DNA from: Clostridium chauvoei
Lineage (GTDB): Bacteria > Bacillota > Clostridia > Clostridiales > Clostridiaceae
Assembly: GCF_002327185.1 (NCBI RefSeq)
Contig: NZ_CP018624.1
Span: 868,001 to 932,000 of the forward strand
Direction of reading: 5' to 3'
Length of the DNA stretch: 64,000 nucleotides
The number at the start of each line of letters is the position of its first letter. The stretch's first letter is position 1. The notes below the pieces were generated by a model. That model worked only from the letters and a program-made list of their open reading frames with translations, ran no database searches and was not told the origin of the DNA. Position numbers and translations under genes: made by a program. Below, piece after piece: positions 16,425 to 26,639 of the stretch.

Positions 16425-18139
16425 ATGAAGAGTAGGAATAAAAGAATAGCATGTATAAGTGCAATTGCTTTAGCAACATCTTTAGCTTATAACGGTACAG
16501 TAGCATTTGCAGGAACTAAAAATGAAGTTGTATTTATTACAATGGATTCTAATGGTGATACTAAAATATAACGGTAAGTAATCATATTGAATCAGATGGA
16601 AAAAAAGAAATAAAGGATAAGAGTTCTCTTGAAAATATTACAAACCTAAAAGGAAAAGAAAGTCCTATTAAAGATGGAGAATCATTAACTTGGAAGACAA
16701 ATGGGGATGATGTATATTATCAAGGAACTATAAAAAAGGATTTACCAGTAGATACTAATATTAAGTATTATTTAAATGATAAAGAGGTTAAGGGGGAAGA
16801 GTTAGCTGGTAAAACAGGTAAATTAAAAATACAAATTCAACAAAAAAATAATATATCACAAGTTAAAAATATAGATGGGCAAAATAGATTGATATATACA
16901 CCATTTTATTCTTTGGTAGCATTACCTTTTGAAACAGATTATATAAAGAATATAAAAGTTAGTGATGGTGGTAAATTAATAAGTGATGGTAAAAGAGAAG
17001 TAGCTTTTGGAGTTCTATTACCTGGAATGAAAGAAAACTTAAAAGATGTAGAAGATGTAGATATCTATGATTCTTTAGAGATAGAAGGAGATATAGAAAA
17101 TTTTAAGATGTCATCAATATATATTAATACATCATCAAAACTTCCAGATATTAAAAATATAGATGGAATAGGGGATTTAAGTAATATGACATCTGATTTA
17201 GAGAGATTAGTAGATGCAAGTAAAAAATTAGTAGATGGTTCAAATGCTTTAGCTAATGGAGTTACAACTTATTCAGAGAAAATGCAAGAGTACCAAGGGG
17301 GAGTTACAACATTTATGAGTGGAGTTGAAACTGTTATGAATAGTTTAGATAAAGCTGGTGAGGGAGTAACAAAGCTACATGATGGAACAAATTCATTAGC
17401 AGAAAATGCAGGAGTTTTTGTAGGAAAAGGAAATGAACTTATTGCAGGTGCACAAACACAAGCAGAAGCTATTGGGAAAGTAAATCAAGCTTTAGGAGCA
17501 ATTGCAGCAACTTTACCAGATGGACAACAAAAACAAATGCTTTTAGGATTGCAAGGAAAAGTTACAGAGTTATCTAATGGCTCTAATATTTATGTAAAAG
17601 GTATAACAGATTATGTAGGAGCTGCAGGTCAATTAAAACAAGGAATAGATATGGTAAATGGTGGGGCTTGTGAACTTTATAATGGATTTTCAGCAGTTGG
17701 TAATGGAAAGTCTCAATTAAATGAAGGTAAAAATAAATTAGAGGGAGCAACTAGTGCATTAGTTTCAGCTTCAGGCCAATTAAAAGAAGGGGCAGATACA
17801 TTAAAGGATGGAATGTTGAAATTTAACAATGAAGGAATAATGAAATTATATAATACTGTAAATGAAAAAGTAGATGAAGTAAAAAAAATACAAGATATAG
17901 AAAAAGAAGTAGTAGGTATGGCAGATGAATATGATACTTTTAGTGGTAATGACTCAGAAAATACTAGTAAGGTATCATTTGTATGTAAAACAGAAGCTAT
18001 AGAAAAGAAAGTAGATAAAAAAGATACAGATAAATCAGAGAATCATAAAGAAACAAGTAGTTTAAATAAAGAAGTATGTAAAGTAAAATCAATAAAGCCA
18101 TCAGTATTAGAGTTAGTTTTAAATATAATAAAAAAATAG
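16425..18139 (+). pseudogene. Secreted YhgE/Pip-like partner of the MMPL transporter, frameshifted
   Basis: ATG 16425 follows AGGAGGAGAAG and starts a signal peptide (to about residue 30, VAFAG). The frame stops at 16569-16571 after SNGDTKI. The following frame continues with ITVSNHIESDGKKEI, without a start codon, to 18139. One more A in the four-A run 16563-16566 would join both into about 571 residues. The large fragment has repeated heptad-like segments (LVDGSNALANGV, LHDGTNSLAENA, LNEGKNKLEGAT) typical of the YhgE/Pip-like coiled coils found next to MMPL transporters, and a Lys-rich tail. Function unknown; perhaps an extracellular part of the export system. A real mutation or a sequence error are both possible. 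Confidence 0.8.
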
Positions 18140-18150
18140 ATATTAAAAGT

Positions 18151-18183
18151 AAGGGATAATTTTAAAATTATTCCTTATTTTAT
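18151..18183 (+). terminator. Terminator of the MMPL operon
   Basis: AAGGGATAATTTT (18151-18163) pairs with AAAATTATTCCTT (18164-18176; the innermost bases form the loop), followed by ATTTTATTG. Confidence 0.7.
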
Positions 18184-18241
18184 TGTATAGAATGATTAAA
18201 AAAACAAAAAAATGGAAAACATATTACTAAGGAGTGATAAT

Positions 18242-18856
18242 ATGGAAGAGAAAAAGAAAGTTAATAAAAAAAAGATGGGTATAGTAGTTTCAGCTATAAC
18301 TATATTAGCAATATGTTTTTGTGTAAGTTATTTTATTACAGATTATATGAGAAATCCTAATAGAGAGAGAGTAGAAGTAACAAATGAAGAGGAAAAAACA
18401 GTATATAATCAAGTAAGTAAAGTTATAAAAGATAATGCTACAATTATATTAAAAACAGGTGATAAAATAGATACTGAGGAGCAAATGACAGCATTAAAAG
18501 AGAGGTTAAATTTAACTGGTGATATAACAAAAGAAATATTATCAGAAGAACTAGCAAAACAAGGCTATAAAATAGAAGAAATGTCTGATTTAAAGTACAC
18601 TTTTTTAAGAGCAGAAGAAGATTCTAATAAAGTAGAACCAAATAAGTTCTTTATAGGAGAAAAGGATGGCTTTTTAGCTGTATATAAAAGCGATGAAAAT
18701 GGAAAATTGACTATAACAGCTGAAAAGGATGTATTTAGAGATAATAAAAGAGTTAAAGATTTACCAGAAAGAGAACAAGATAAAATTAAAAACTTTCAAT
18801 TTATATATGACTCTAGAGAAAAAGCTATTGAGGACATAACTGAATTAATATCATAA
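18242..18856 (+). CDS. BofC-like C-terminal domain protein, membrane anchored
   Basis: A 204-residue protein starting at ATG 18242 behind AAGGAGTGA; an ATG at 18212 lacks such a site. One transmembrane segment (about 14-33) follows a Lys-rich start, so the bulk faces outside. The C-terminal region FFIGEKDGFLAVYKSDENG followed by VKDLPEREQDKIKNF resembles the C-terminal domain of Bacillus BofC, a forespore protein that controls the SpoIVB/pro-SigK checkpoint. In B. subtilis bofC lies directly upstream of ruvA, as here, which supports the call. The N-terminal part is not recognisable. Whether it has a sporulation role in this organism is unknown. Confidence 0.6.
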   Translation: MEEKKKVNKKKMGIVVSAITILAICFCVSYFITDYMRNPNRERVEVTNEEEKTVYNQVSKVIKDNATIILKTGDKIDTEEQMTALKERLNLTGDITKEILSEELAKQGYKIEEMSDLKYTFLRAEEDSNKVEPNKFFIGEKDGFLAVYKSDENGKLTITAEKDVFRDNKRVKDLPEREQDKIKNFQFIYDSREKAIEDITELIS

Positions 18857-18944
18857 TAAATAATCATAGAATAACAAATTTCAAATAAGGGGATAAATAA
18901 AATATACACAAAAGTATTAGCTTTAAATTTAGGAGGTATTTTTT

Positions 18945-19352
18945 ATGAATATAAGCCCTTATTATGATTATTTATTAGTTATGACAGATGGAAGTACAAA
19001 AGGATTTAATGATTTAGAAATTGCTAAGGGTTATATAAATATTTATTATGAAAACAGAATAAAGAAATATTCTCAAAAAGAAAATTATCATGATATAACA
19101 GAGCTTCCTGGTCAATTTAGAAATAGTCTTTGTCAACATATGGGTGTAGGTGAAGGCGAATGTAGAGTATATAATCTACAAGATTTTATAGGGAAGTTAA
19201 GAGAAGAATTGATTTTTGATGATGAAAAACAAGAGGTAATTTCTAAACTACTAAAAAAAGATATAGATTTAAATATTTATGATTATGAATTAGATAAAAT
19301 TTTAACTGATGTTGAAGTTATAAATATGATTGAACCTTATGGTGAAGTTTAA
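18945..19352 (+). CDS. Hypothetical protein, 135 residues
   Basis: Not recognised. ATG 18945 follows TTTAGGAGGT. The protein is acidic and cytosolic (no signal or membrane segment), with aromatic-rich ends (PYYDYLLVMTDGS, NIYDYELDKIL) and two cysteines in the middle (LCQHMGVGEGECRVYN). A terminator follows, so it is the last gene before ruvA or a single unit. Confidence 0.6.
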   Translation: MNISPYYDYLLVMTDGSTKGFNDLEIAKGYINIYYENRIKKYSQKENYHDITELPGQFRNSLCQHMGVGEGECRVYNLQDFIGKLREELIFDDEKQEVISKLLKKDIDLNIYDYELDKILTDVEVINMIEPYGEV

Positions 19353-19380
19353 TCTTTAAAGAGATGAACTAATGAAAGAA

Positions 19381-19418
19381 AAGGATAGAAAATTTAAAAT
19401 TTCTATCCTTATTTATAT
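19381..19418 (+). terminator. Intrinsic terminator before ruvA
   Basis: AAGGATAGAAA (19381-19391) pairs perfectly with TTTCTATCCTT (19400-19410), followed by ATTTATATTT. Confidence 0.8.
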
Positions 19419-19519
19419 TTATCTTAGTTAATTCATTTACTATAATGGAGTGTTGAATTATTTAGTTTATAGTGATAAAGTATAAGTTAGGTTTATTATG
19501 CATTGTGGAGGTATTTAGT

Positions 19520-20125
19520 ATGTATGAATATATAAAAGGTAAATATATGGGAATAAATAAGGATTATATTATTGTTGAAAATAATGGAATAGGTTATAAA
19601 ATTTTCACATCTGGTGCTACAATGTCCTCCATGCCTAAAGTTGGGGAAGATATAATGTTATATCTTGAACAAATAGTAAGGGAAGATTTTTTAGGTCTTT
19701 ATGGATTTGATTCTAGAGAAGAATTAGATATGTTTAAAATGTTATTAAGTATAAATGGTGTTGGAGCAAAAGCAGCTCTATCATTGTTATCTATAAGCAG
19801 AATAAATAATTTAAAATATGCAATTATGATGGGAGACGATAAACACTTATGTAGAGCTCCAGGAATAGGTAAGAAAACAGCAGGAAGAATTATTTTAGAA
19901 TTAAAAGATAAATTGAAACCAGATGAATTAGTTGATGACATAGAAAATGAAGTAAATGGAGAAGATAAAGATTTATACAATGTAAATGCAGTTACAGAAG
20001 CGTTAGGAGCTTTACTTGCTTTAGGATACTCAGAAAAAGAAGCAGAAAATGCTATTAAGAAAGTAAATAAAAACGATACAGTTGAGAATATAATAAAAAA
20101 TTGTTTAAAAGCTTTAATGGGATAG
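19520..20125 (+). CDS. ruvA: Holliday junction branch migration protein RuvA
   Basis: A 201-residue protein. The frame opens earlier (19472), but ATG 19520 with TGGAGGT gives the standard start MYEYIKGKY. An OB fold (1-62) is followed by two helix-hairpin-helix motifs, [17 protein letters not shown] and [21 protein letters not shown], and the C-terminal RuvB-binding domain (about 155-201, with [19 protein letters not shown]). A RuvA tetramer holds the four-way junction while RuvB hexamers pump DNA. ruvB follows after 10 bases. Confidence 0.97.
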   Translation: MYEYIKGKYMGINKDYIIVENNGIGYKIFTSGATMSSMPKVGEDIMLYLEQIVREDFLGLYGFDSREELDMFKMLLSINGVGAKAALSLLSISRINNLKYAIMMGDDKHLCRAPGIGKKTAGRIILELKDKLKPDELVDDIENEVNGEDKDLYNVNAVTEALGALLALGYSEKEAENAIKKVNKNDTVENIIKNCLKALMG

Positions 20126-20135
20126 AGGTGAAGTT

Positions 20136-21164
20136 ATGGAAAGAATAATAACACCAGAAGAACTTTTAGAGGATGGTAGTGGTTTAAGTTTAAGACCACA
20201 GACGATTAATGAATATATAGGTCAAGATAAAGTCAAAGAAAGATTAAATATATTCATAAAGGCAGCACAAAATAGAAATGAAGCATTAGATCATGTTCTT
20301 TTATATGGACCACCTGGACTTGGAAAAACTACTTTAGCTAATATAATAGCTAAAGAAATGGGTGGAGAACTTAAGATAACTTCAGGACCTGCAATAGAAA
20401 GGGCTGGAGATTTAGCAGCTATATTAACTACATTAAAAGATAATGATGTATTGTTTATAGATGAAATACATAGATTAAATAGAAATGTAGAGGAAATACT
20501 ATATCCTGCAATGGAAGATTATGTTTTAGATATAGTAATTGGTAAAGGAGCAGCAGCAAAGTCTATAAGATTAGATTTACCTAAGTTTACATTGATTGGA
20601 GCAACTACTAGAATTGGTATGTTAACATCTCCACTTAGAGACAGGTTTGGAGTGCTTTGTGATATGCAGTATTATACAGAAGAACAATTAAAAGATATAA
20701 TAATAAGATCTGCCTTTGTTTTAAATTGTGATATTACAGAAGAAGGAGCTTATGAACTTGCAAGAAGATCAAGAGGAACGCCAAGAATCGCCAATAGGTT
20801 ATTAAAAAGAGTAAGAGATTATGCTGAGGTTTATTCAGATTCTTTAATAAGCTTTAAAGAGGCAAAAGCAGCTTTAGAACTTTTAGAGGTAGATAGTAAA
20901 GGATTTGATAGAGTTGATAATAAGATATTAGAAGCTATAATCGATAATTTTAACGGGGGACCAGTAGGGATAGAAACATTATCCTATTTTATTGGAGAAG
21001 AGCTTGGAACTATTGAAGATGTATATGAGCCTTATTTACTTCAAACAGGATTTATAGTAAGAACAGCAAGAGGTAGAATGGCTACAGATAAAGCATATGA
21101 ACATTTAGGGAAAAATAGAAAAAATAAAAAAGTGCCAGGAGCACAACAAACATTTTTTAAATAG
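20136..21164 (+). CDS. ruvB: Holliday junction branch migration helicase RuvB
   Basis: A 342-residue AAA+ ATPase of normal length, ATG behind AGAGGTGAAG. Visible are Walker A ([14 protein letters not shown], about 55-68), Walker B ([12 protein letters not shown]), sensor 1 ([19 protein letters not shown]) with the arginine finger region, and the C-terminal winged helix ([31 protein letters not shown]). It drives branch migration together with RuvA. It is followed by queA 31 bases downstream in the usual Firmicute order. Confidence 0.98.
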   Translation: MERIITPEELLEDGSGLSLRPQTINEYIGQDKVKERLNIFIKAAQNRNEALDHVLLYGPPGLGKTTLANIIAKEMGGELKITSGPAIERAGDLAAILTTLKDNDVLFIDEIHRLNRNVEEILYPAMEDYVLDIVIGKGAAAKSIRLDLPKFTLIGATTRIGMLTSPLRDRFGVLCDMQYYTEEQLKDIIIRSAFVLNCDITEEGAYELARRSRGTPRIANRLLKRVRDYAEVYSDSLISFKEAKAALELLEVDSKGFDRVDNKILEAIIDNFNGGPVGIETLSYFIGEELGTIEDVYEPYLLQTGFIVRTARGRMATDKAYEHLGKNRKNKKVPGAQQTFFK

Positions 21165-21195
21165 ATATTGTACGTAAGAAGTTAGGAGAGTAAAT

Positions 21196-22221
21196 ATGAA
21201 AGTTAGTGATTTTGATTTTTATCTACCAGAGGAGCTTATTGCTCAACATCCATTAGAAAAAAGAGATTCTTCAAGATTAATGGTTTTAGATAGAAAAACA
21301 GGAAAAGTAGAACATAAACATTTTCATGATATAATTGAATATTTAAATGAAGGTGATACGCTTGTTTTAAATAATACTAGGGTATTACCTGCAAGACTTA
21401 TAGGAGAAAAGCAGGGTACAGGTGGAAAAATAGAATTTCTTCTTCTAAAAAGAATAGAGGGAGATAAATGGGAATGCTTAGCTAAACCAGGAAAAAGAGC
21501 TAAAATAGGTCAAAAATTTGTATTTGGAGAAGGTAAGCTTACTTGTGAGGTTGTAGATATTATTGAAGAAGGAAACAGAATAATTGAGTTTTCTTATGAA
21601 GGAATCTTTGAACAAGTTTTAGATGAACTTGGGGAAATGCCATTACCGCCATATATAACTGAAAGATTAGAAGATAGAGAAAGATATCAAACAGTTTATT
21701 CTAAAGAAAAAGGATCGGCAGCAGCACCAACGGCAGGATTACATTTTACAGAAGATTTATTAAAGCAAATTAAAGCTAAGGGTATTAATATAGCTTACTT
21801 AACTTTACATGTTGGACTAGGTACATTTAGACCAGTAAAAGCTGAGACTATAGATGATCATATAATGCATTCTGAATATTATTTACTAGATGAAGAAGAT
21901 GCTAAGATAATAAATGAAACTAAAAAAAGAGGAAACAGAGTTATTTCTGTAGGTACAACCTCAACAAGGACGTTAGAAACAATTGCTGATGAAAATGGAT
22001 TTGTAAAAGCACAAAGTGGATGGACTAATATTTTCATATATCCAGGTTACAAATTTAAGGTTGTTGACAATTTAATTACTAATTTTCATCTGCCAGAGTC
22101 AACATTAATAATGTTAGTATCAGCTTTAGCAGGGAAAGAAAATGTTATGAATGCTTATAAGGAAGCAGTGGAGGAAAAATATAGATTCTTTTCCTTTGGT
22201 GATTCCATGTTTATAAAATAA
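21196..22221 (+). CDS. queA: S-adenosylmethionine:tRNA ribosyltransferase-isomerase
   Basis: A 341-residue protein, ATG behind TTAGGAGAG. It shows the QueA motifs: [39 protein letters not shown] and the end [20 protein letters not shown]. It transfers and isomerises the ribosyl group of SAM onto 7-aminomethyl-7-deazaguanine in the tRNA anticodon, giving epoxyqueuosine. Works directly after Tgt, encoded next. Confidence 0.98.
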   Translation: MKVSDFDFYLPEELIAQHPLEKRDSSRLMVLDRKTGKVEHKHFHDIIEYLNEGDTLVLNNTRVLPARLIGEKQGTGGKIEFLLLKRIEGDKWECLAKPGKRAKIGQKFVFGEGKLTCEVVDIIEEGNRIIEFSYEGIFEQVLDELGEMPLPPYITERLEDRERYQTVYSKEKGSAAAPTAGLHFTEDLLKQIKAKGINIAYLTLHVGLGTFRPVKAETIDDHIMHSEYYLLDEEDAKIINETKKRGNRVISVGTTSTRTLETIADENGFVKAQSGWTNIFIYPGYKFKVVDNLITNFHLPESTLIMLVSALAGKENVMNAYKEAVEEKYRFFSFGDSMFIK

Positions 22222-22268
22222 ATTAGAAATTTAAGACTTACTAGCGAAAAAGGAAGTGGGATTTATTA

Positions 22269-23411
22269 ATGAGTAAGAAAAGATATACATTACTGAAAAA
22301 AGATGGAGCAGCAAGAAGAGGAAGATTTGAAACACCACATGGAACAATAGAAACACCAGTTTTCATGAATGTAGGTACTTGTGCTGTTATAAAAGGTGCA
22401 GTTTCAACTATGGATTTAAAGGAAATAGGTTGTCAAGTTGAATTATCGAATACATATCATCTTCATTTAAGACCATCAGATAAAGTTGTAGCTAAGCTTG
22501 GTGGATTACATGAATTTATGAATTGGGATAGACCTATACTTACAGATTCAGGTGGATTCCAAGTATTCTCATTATCAGGAATGAGAAAAATAAAAGAAGA
22601 GGGCGTTTATTTCTCATCTCACATAGATGGAAGAAAAATATTCATGGGACCAGAAGAAAGTATGCAAATTCAAAGTAATCTTGCGTCAACTATAGCTATG
22701 GCATTTGATGAATGTATTCCAAATCCATCAACAAGAGAGTATGTAGAAAAGTCAGTTGCTAGAACAACAAGATGGCTTGAAAGATGTAAAGTAGAAATGG
22801 ATAGATTAAATTCTCTTGATGATACAATAAATAAGGAACAAATGCTTTTTGGTATAAACCAAGGAGGTTGTTATGAAGATATAAGAATTGAACATGCTAA
22901 AACAATAACTAAAATGGATTTAGATGGATATGCAATTGGTGGATTAGCAGTTGGAGAAACTCATGAGGAAATGTATAGAATTATAGATGCTGTAGTACCA
23001 TATCTTCCAGAAGATAAGCCAATTTACTTAATGGGAGTTGGAACACCTGAAAATATTTTAGAAGCTGTTGATAGAGGTGTTGATTTCTTCGATTGTGTTT
23101 TACCAGCGAGAAATGGAAGACATGGTCATGTGTTTACTAAGAATGGTAAAATAAATCTTATGAATGCAAAATTTGAATTAGACACAAGACCTATAGATGA
23201 AGGATGTCAATGTCCAGCATGTAGAAGTTATACAAGAGCTTACATAAGACATTTATTTAAAGCGAAAGAAATGCTAGCTATGAGATTATGTGTTCTTCAT
23301 AACCTTTATTTCTATAATAAATTAATGGAAGATATAAGGGCAGCAATTGATGGAGGGTATTATAAAGAATTTAAAGAACAAAAGATTAAAGAGTGGAACA
23401 CTAAAGCTTAA
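22269..23411 (+). CDS. tgt: tRNA-guanine transglycosylase
   Basis: A 380-residue enzyme. Motifs: PVFMNVGTCAVIKG, LTDSGGFQVFSLSG with the catalytic Asp, FGINQGGCYEDIR, YAIGGLAVGE, and zinc ligands in CQCPACRSYTRAYIRHL with a later His. It exchanges guanine-34 for the queuine precursor preQ1 in tRNAs for Asn, Asp, His and Tyr. The preQ1 biosynthesis genes are not in the window. A promoter for the Sec genes lies after it. Confidence 0.98.
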   Translation: MSKKRYTLLKKDGAARRGRFETPHGTIETPVFMNVGTCAVIKGAVSTMDLKEIGCQVELSNTYHLHLRPSDKVVAKLGGLHEFMNWDRPILTDSGGFQVFSLSGMRKIKEEGVYFSSHIDGRKIFMGPEESMQIQSNLASTIAMAFDECIPNPSTREYVEKSVARTTRWLERCKVEMDRLNSLDDTINKEQMLFGINQGGCYEDIRIEHAKTITKMDLDGYAIGGLAVGETHEEMYRIIDAVVPYLPEDKPIYLMGVGTPENILEAVDRGVDFFDCVLPARNGRHGHVFTKNGKINLMNAKFELDTRPIDEGCQCPACRSYTRAYIRHLFKAKEMLAMRLCVLHNLYFYNKLMEDIRAAIDGGYYKEFKEQKIKEWNTKA

Positions 23412-23436
23412 AAGTAAAACATATTCTTTTAAATAG

Positions 23437-23465
23437 TTGACAATACTATATAAATGGAGTATATT
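23437..23465 (+). promoter_or_regulatory. Candidate promoter before yajC
   Basis: TTGACA (23437-23442), a 17-base spacer and TATATT (23460-23465) lie between tgt and yajC. Confidence 0.6.
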
Positions 23466-23510
23466 ACTTTATACGAAGGATAGTTCATAAAAATAAGGGA
23501 GGGAATTAAT

Positions 23511-23783
23511 ATGAATTTTCTTATAACATTAATGCCAATAATTTTAATGTTTGGACTTATGTATTTATTACTTATATTACCTGAAAAGAAAATAAATAAG
23601 AAATATAACCAAATGTTAACAGAACTAAAGAAGAATGATGAAATTATGACAAGAGGTGGAATTATCGGTAAGATAATAATAATAGAAGAAAACAATGTCA
23701 TAATAGAAACAAGTGCTGAAAGAACAAAAATTAAAATTTCTAAAACTGGAATTGCAACAAAATTAAATAAAGACGAAGAATAA
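23511..23783 (+). CDS. yajC: Preprotein translocase accessory subunit YajC
   Basis: A 90-residue protein with one N-terminal membrane helix (about 3-23) ending in the LLLILPEKK segment, followed by the small cytosolic domain LTELKKNDEIMTRGGIIGKI, the hallmark of YajC. It associates with SecD-SecF at the Sec channel. The usual RPQxKR sequence after the helix is here LPEKKINKKYNQM. Lies in the tgt-yajC-secDF order. Confidence 0.92.
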   Translation: MNFLITLMPIILMFGLMYLLLILPEKKINKKYNQMLTELKKNDEIMTRGGIIGKIIIIEENNVIIETSAERTKIKISKTGIATKLNKDEE

Positions 23784-23835
23784 GAATATTACCCCTTGAT
23801 ATATCATAAGATTAAATATCAGGGGGTGATTTTAT

Positions 23836-24204
23836 ATGGAGTGGAAAAGTTACTTTAGAAGTATCTTAAAGGGTGTAGTAGGAGCATTAATCATAACTAT
23901 TTTAATTACATCAATCCTTTCTTTAATAATGACTAAAGTTACGTTTAGTGAAGGCGTATTTAATATTATTTACGTTGTAATTTCTTGTGTTGCTTTAGTT
24001 ATTGGAAGTATTATGGGAGCTAAAGCTCATGGAAGTAAAGGATGGTTAGTTGGATTAGGAGTTGGTATTATATTTTACATAGCATTATACATAATAGGCG
24101 TTATCTGCGGTGCTGAAGCTGGTCTTGCTATGTATGATTTAATAAAATTCTCTTTATGTGTTTTAATTGGTACCTTATCAGGAATGCTTGGAATCAACCT
24201 TTAA
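23836..24204 (+). CDS. TIGR04086-type small membrane protein
   Basis: A 122-residue protein with four predicted membrane helices (about 15-36, 44-62, 71-94, 98-118) and Gly-rich turns such as GSIMGAKAHGSKGWLVGLGVG. Length, helix pattern and position between yajC and secD fit the clostridial/bacillar TIGR04086 membrane family, whose function is unknown. ATG 23836 follows AGGGGGTGA. A terminator separates it from secD. Confidence 0.7.
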   Translation: MEWKSYFRSILKGVVGALIITILITSILSLIMTKVTFSEGVFNIIYVVISCVALVIGSIMGAKAHGSKGWLVGLGVGIIFYIALYIIGVICGAEAGLAMYDLIKFSLCVLIGTLSGMLGINL

Positions 24205-24210
24205 GATTAA

Positions 24211-24243
24211 AAAAAACTTCAACATTTGTTGAGGTTTTTTTTA
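24211..24243 (+). terminator. Terminator before secD
   Basis: AAAAAACTTCAAC (24211-24223) pairs with GTTGAGGTTTTTT (24228-24240) with one G-U pair, and the T run continues. Confidence 0.8.
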
Positions 24244-24367
24244 TGTTAAAAATTTGTAACAATTTAGAAAAATTAGCGTTATAATTCAAAAAATTAGCAA
24301 TTTATATTGATATTACTTAACATAAGTAATATAATTTAGAGTGAAAACGAAACAGAGGGGGAAAAAC

Positions 24368-25636
24368 ATGAAAGCAAAAGGCAAAAGTAAAAGCAAAAGC
24401 TCAATAATACTTGTACTCTGTGTCATTGCTATATTTTCTTTAGCATTTGCAGGCTTTAAGGGTTTTAAAGTAGCGGGATGGGAGTTTAAGTCATTCGATA
24501 AGGTTATAACCAAGGGGTTAGATTTGCAAGGCGGTGTTTCTGTATTAATGGAAATACAAGAAGAAAATATTTCTAGAGATGACCTTGAAAAAACAAGACA
24601 ATTGTTAGAGTTAAGAGTTAATAAACTTGGAGTAGCAGAAACTACTGTAGCAACAGAAGGGGACAAGAGAATAAGAGTTGATATTCCAGGAAAGTTTGAC
24701 TCAAATGAAATCGTTGATAGCTTAGGCAAAACAGGAAACTTAACATTTAAAGATCCAGAAGGAAATGTGGTTTTAACAGGAAAAGATGTTAAAGAAGCTA
24801 CAGCTATGTTAGATAATCAAACTAATAAACCTGTAGTATCATTAAAGTTAAATGAAGATGGGCAAAAGAAGTTTGCTGATGCAACTTCAAAAAATATAGG
24901 GAAACAAATATCTATATCAATGGATGAAGAAGTAATTTCTAGTCCTAAAGTTCAAAATGCTATAACAGACGGAAATGCAATTATAACAGGAAGTTCAACA
25001 ATAGATGAAGCAAAGAATTTATCAGGACTTATAAATTCAGGGGCATTGCCAGTATCAATTAAAGCAGTATCAGTTAAAAATGTTGGAGCACAACTTGGTG
25101 CAGAAGCACTTCCAAATGCTATGAAAGCTGGTGTTGTTGGTATAGCTTTAATATTTATTTTTATGATAGTTTATTATAGACTTCCAGGATTGTTATCAAG
25201 TATAGCATTAACGCTATATATAACTTTAGTTCTTTTAATATTTGTAGAAGTTGGTGCAACGTTAACATTACCAGGTATAGCAGGCTTCTTACTTACAATA
25301 GGTATGGCAGTTGATGCGAATGTTCTTATATTTGAAAGAATAAGAGAAGAATTAGCAAAGGGTATCAGTATTAAAAGTGCTGTTAAAAAAGGATTTGAAA
25401 ATGCATTATCATCAATAGTAGATTCAAATATAACTACAATTATAGCAGCTCTAGTTTTATATTTTATAGGATCAGGGGCAGTAAAAGGATTTGCAGTAAC
25501 ACTTATGATAGGTATATTAGTAAGTATGTTTACAGCTTTAGTAGTTACAAAACTTTTAGTAAACTTAGCAGTTGAAATGGGCCTTTTAAAAGATACTAGA
25601 CAATTTAGAGTAAAGAGGGGGGCTAAGAATGCTTAA
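24368..25636 (+). CDS. secD: Protein translocase subunit SecD
   Basis: A 422-residue protein; ATG 24368 behind AGAGGGGGA is preferred to a GTG at 24341. A first helix (about 12-33) is followed by the extracellular P1 domain with GLDLQGGVSVLMEI, a shorter-than-proteobacterial loop, and five C-terminal helices with TIGMAVDANVLIFERIREE and the Gly/Ala-rich end. With SecF it uses the proton or sodium gradient to complete protein export. secF overlaps its end by 8 bases, suggesting translational coupling. Confidence 0.97.
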   Translation: MKAKGKSKSKSSIILVLCVIAIFSLAFAGFKGFKVAGWEFKSFDKVITKGLDLQGGVSVLMEIQEENISRDDLEKTRQLLELRVNKLGVAETTVATEGDKRIRVDIPGKFDSNEIVDSLGKTGNLTFKDPEGNVVLTGKDVKEATAMLDNQTNKPVVSLKLNEDGQKKFADATSKNIGKQISISMDEEVISSPKVQNAITDGNAIITGSSTIDEAKNLSGLINSGALPVSIKAVSVKNVGAQLGAEALPNAMKAGVVGIALIFIFMIVYYRLPGLLSSIALTLYITLVLLIFVEVGATLTLPGIAGFLLTIGMAVDANVLIFERIREELAKGISIKSAVKKGFENALSSIVDSNITTIIAALVLYFIGSGAVKGFAVTLMIGILVSMFTALVVTKLLVNLAVEMGLLKDTRQFRVKRGAKNA

Positions 25637-26501
25637 AATAGTAGAAAAAAGTAAGCTTTGGTTCTCAATTTCATTAGTAGTAATTTTAATAGGGTTAGGC
25701 TTTATGTTTACAAGAGGTCTTAATTTTGGAATAGATTTTAAAGGTGGAACTAAAGTAACAATAGAGTTAGGGGAAAACTTTAATAAGACTGAAGTTGATG
25801 AAATTGTAAAAAAATATGCAGATGATGCAGTAACAAATGAAGTTGATAAAACTCAATATGAAATAAAGTCAAAGGATTTAGATACTTCTAAAGTTGCAGA
25901 ACTTTTTAAAGAAATAAAAGAAAAGTACAATTTAGAAGATAAGGCATTATTATCACAAGATGAAATTGGAGCATCTATAGGTAAAGAGTTGACAAGAAAC
26001 TCAATTGTTGCATTACTTATAGCTTGTGGAGCGATGCTTGTTTATATAGCATTTAGATTTCAAATGAATTATGGTATAGCAGCGCTATTGGCATTATTAC
26101 ACGATCTTCTAATTACAATAAGTGTATTTGCTATATTTGATATACCAGTAAACACACCATTTATTGCAGCTATTTTAACAATTATAGGTTACTCAATAAA
26201 TGATACTATAGTAATATTTGATAGAATCAGAGAAAATTCTAAAAATATGAGAAGAGCATCTTCTATAGAAATTGCTGATAAGAGTTTAACTCAAACATTA
26301 GCAAGATCAATTAATACAACATTAACAACATTATTTGTAATTGCAGCAGTTAATGTATTTGTACCTACAGTTAGAGAATTTTCATTCCCATTACTTGTTG
26401 GTATAGCAGTAGGAGCATATTCTTCAATATTTATAGCTTCACCACTTTGGGTTCTATTAAATGATAGAACAGCTAAGAAAAAGGAAGTTAAAGCAGTATA
26501 A
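25629..26501 (+). CDS. secF: Protein translocase subunit SecF
   Basis: A 290-residue protein whose ATG lies inside the end of secD, behind AAGAGGGGGG. It contains GLNFGIDFKGGTKVTIE after the first helix and the five-helix half with TIIGYSINDTIVIFDRIREN, the SecF signature. Partner of SecD. A perfect palindromic terminator follows. Confidence 0.97.
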   Translation: MLKIVEKSKLWFSISLVVILIGLGFMFTRGLNFGIDFKGGTKVTIELGENFNKTEVDEIVKKYADDAVTNEVDKTQYEIKSKDLDTSKVAELFKEIKEKYNLEDKALLSQDEIGASIGKELTRNSIVALLIACGAMLVYIAFRFQMNYGIAALLALLHDLLITISVFAIFDIPVNTPFIAAILTIIGYSINDTIVIFDRIRENSKNMRRASSIEIADKSLTQTLARSINTTLTTLFVIAAVNVFVPTVREFSFPLLVGIAVGAYSSIFIASPLWVLLNDRTAKKKEVKAV

Positions 26502-26526
26502 TAATTGTATAATATACTATATATGT

Positions 26527-26562
26527 AAACCTTCAAAAATTTTTGAAGGTTTATTGCTTTTT
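26527..26562 (+). terminator. Terminator of the secDF unit
   Basis: A fully palindromic 26-base stem region (26527-26552; arms AAACCTTCAAAAA and TTTTTGAAGGTTT), followed by ATTGCTTTTTTC. Confidence 0.8.
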
Positions 26563-26639
26563 TCGTAGAAAACATTTGTAATATTAGTGATTTTCAATTA
26601 TAATATATGTGTTTTCTTAGTTTTATGGAGGAGTTTATA

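Noticed and set aside
26607-26639. Extended N terminus for the RecJ-like protein
   Set aside because: The in-frame ATG at 26607 overlaps the promoter/ribosome-binding region; GGAGGAG fits ATG 26640.
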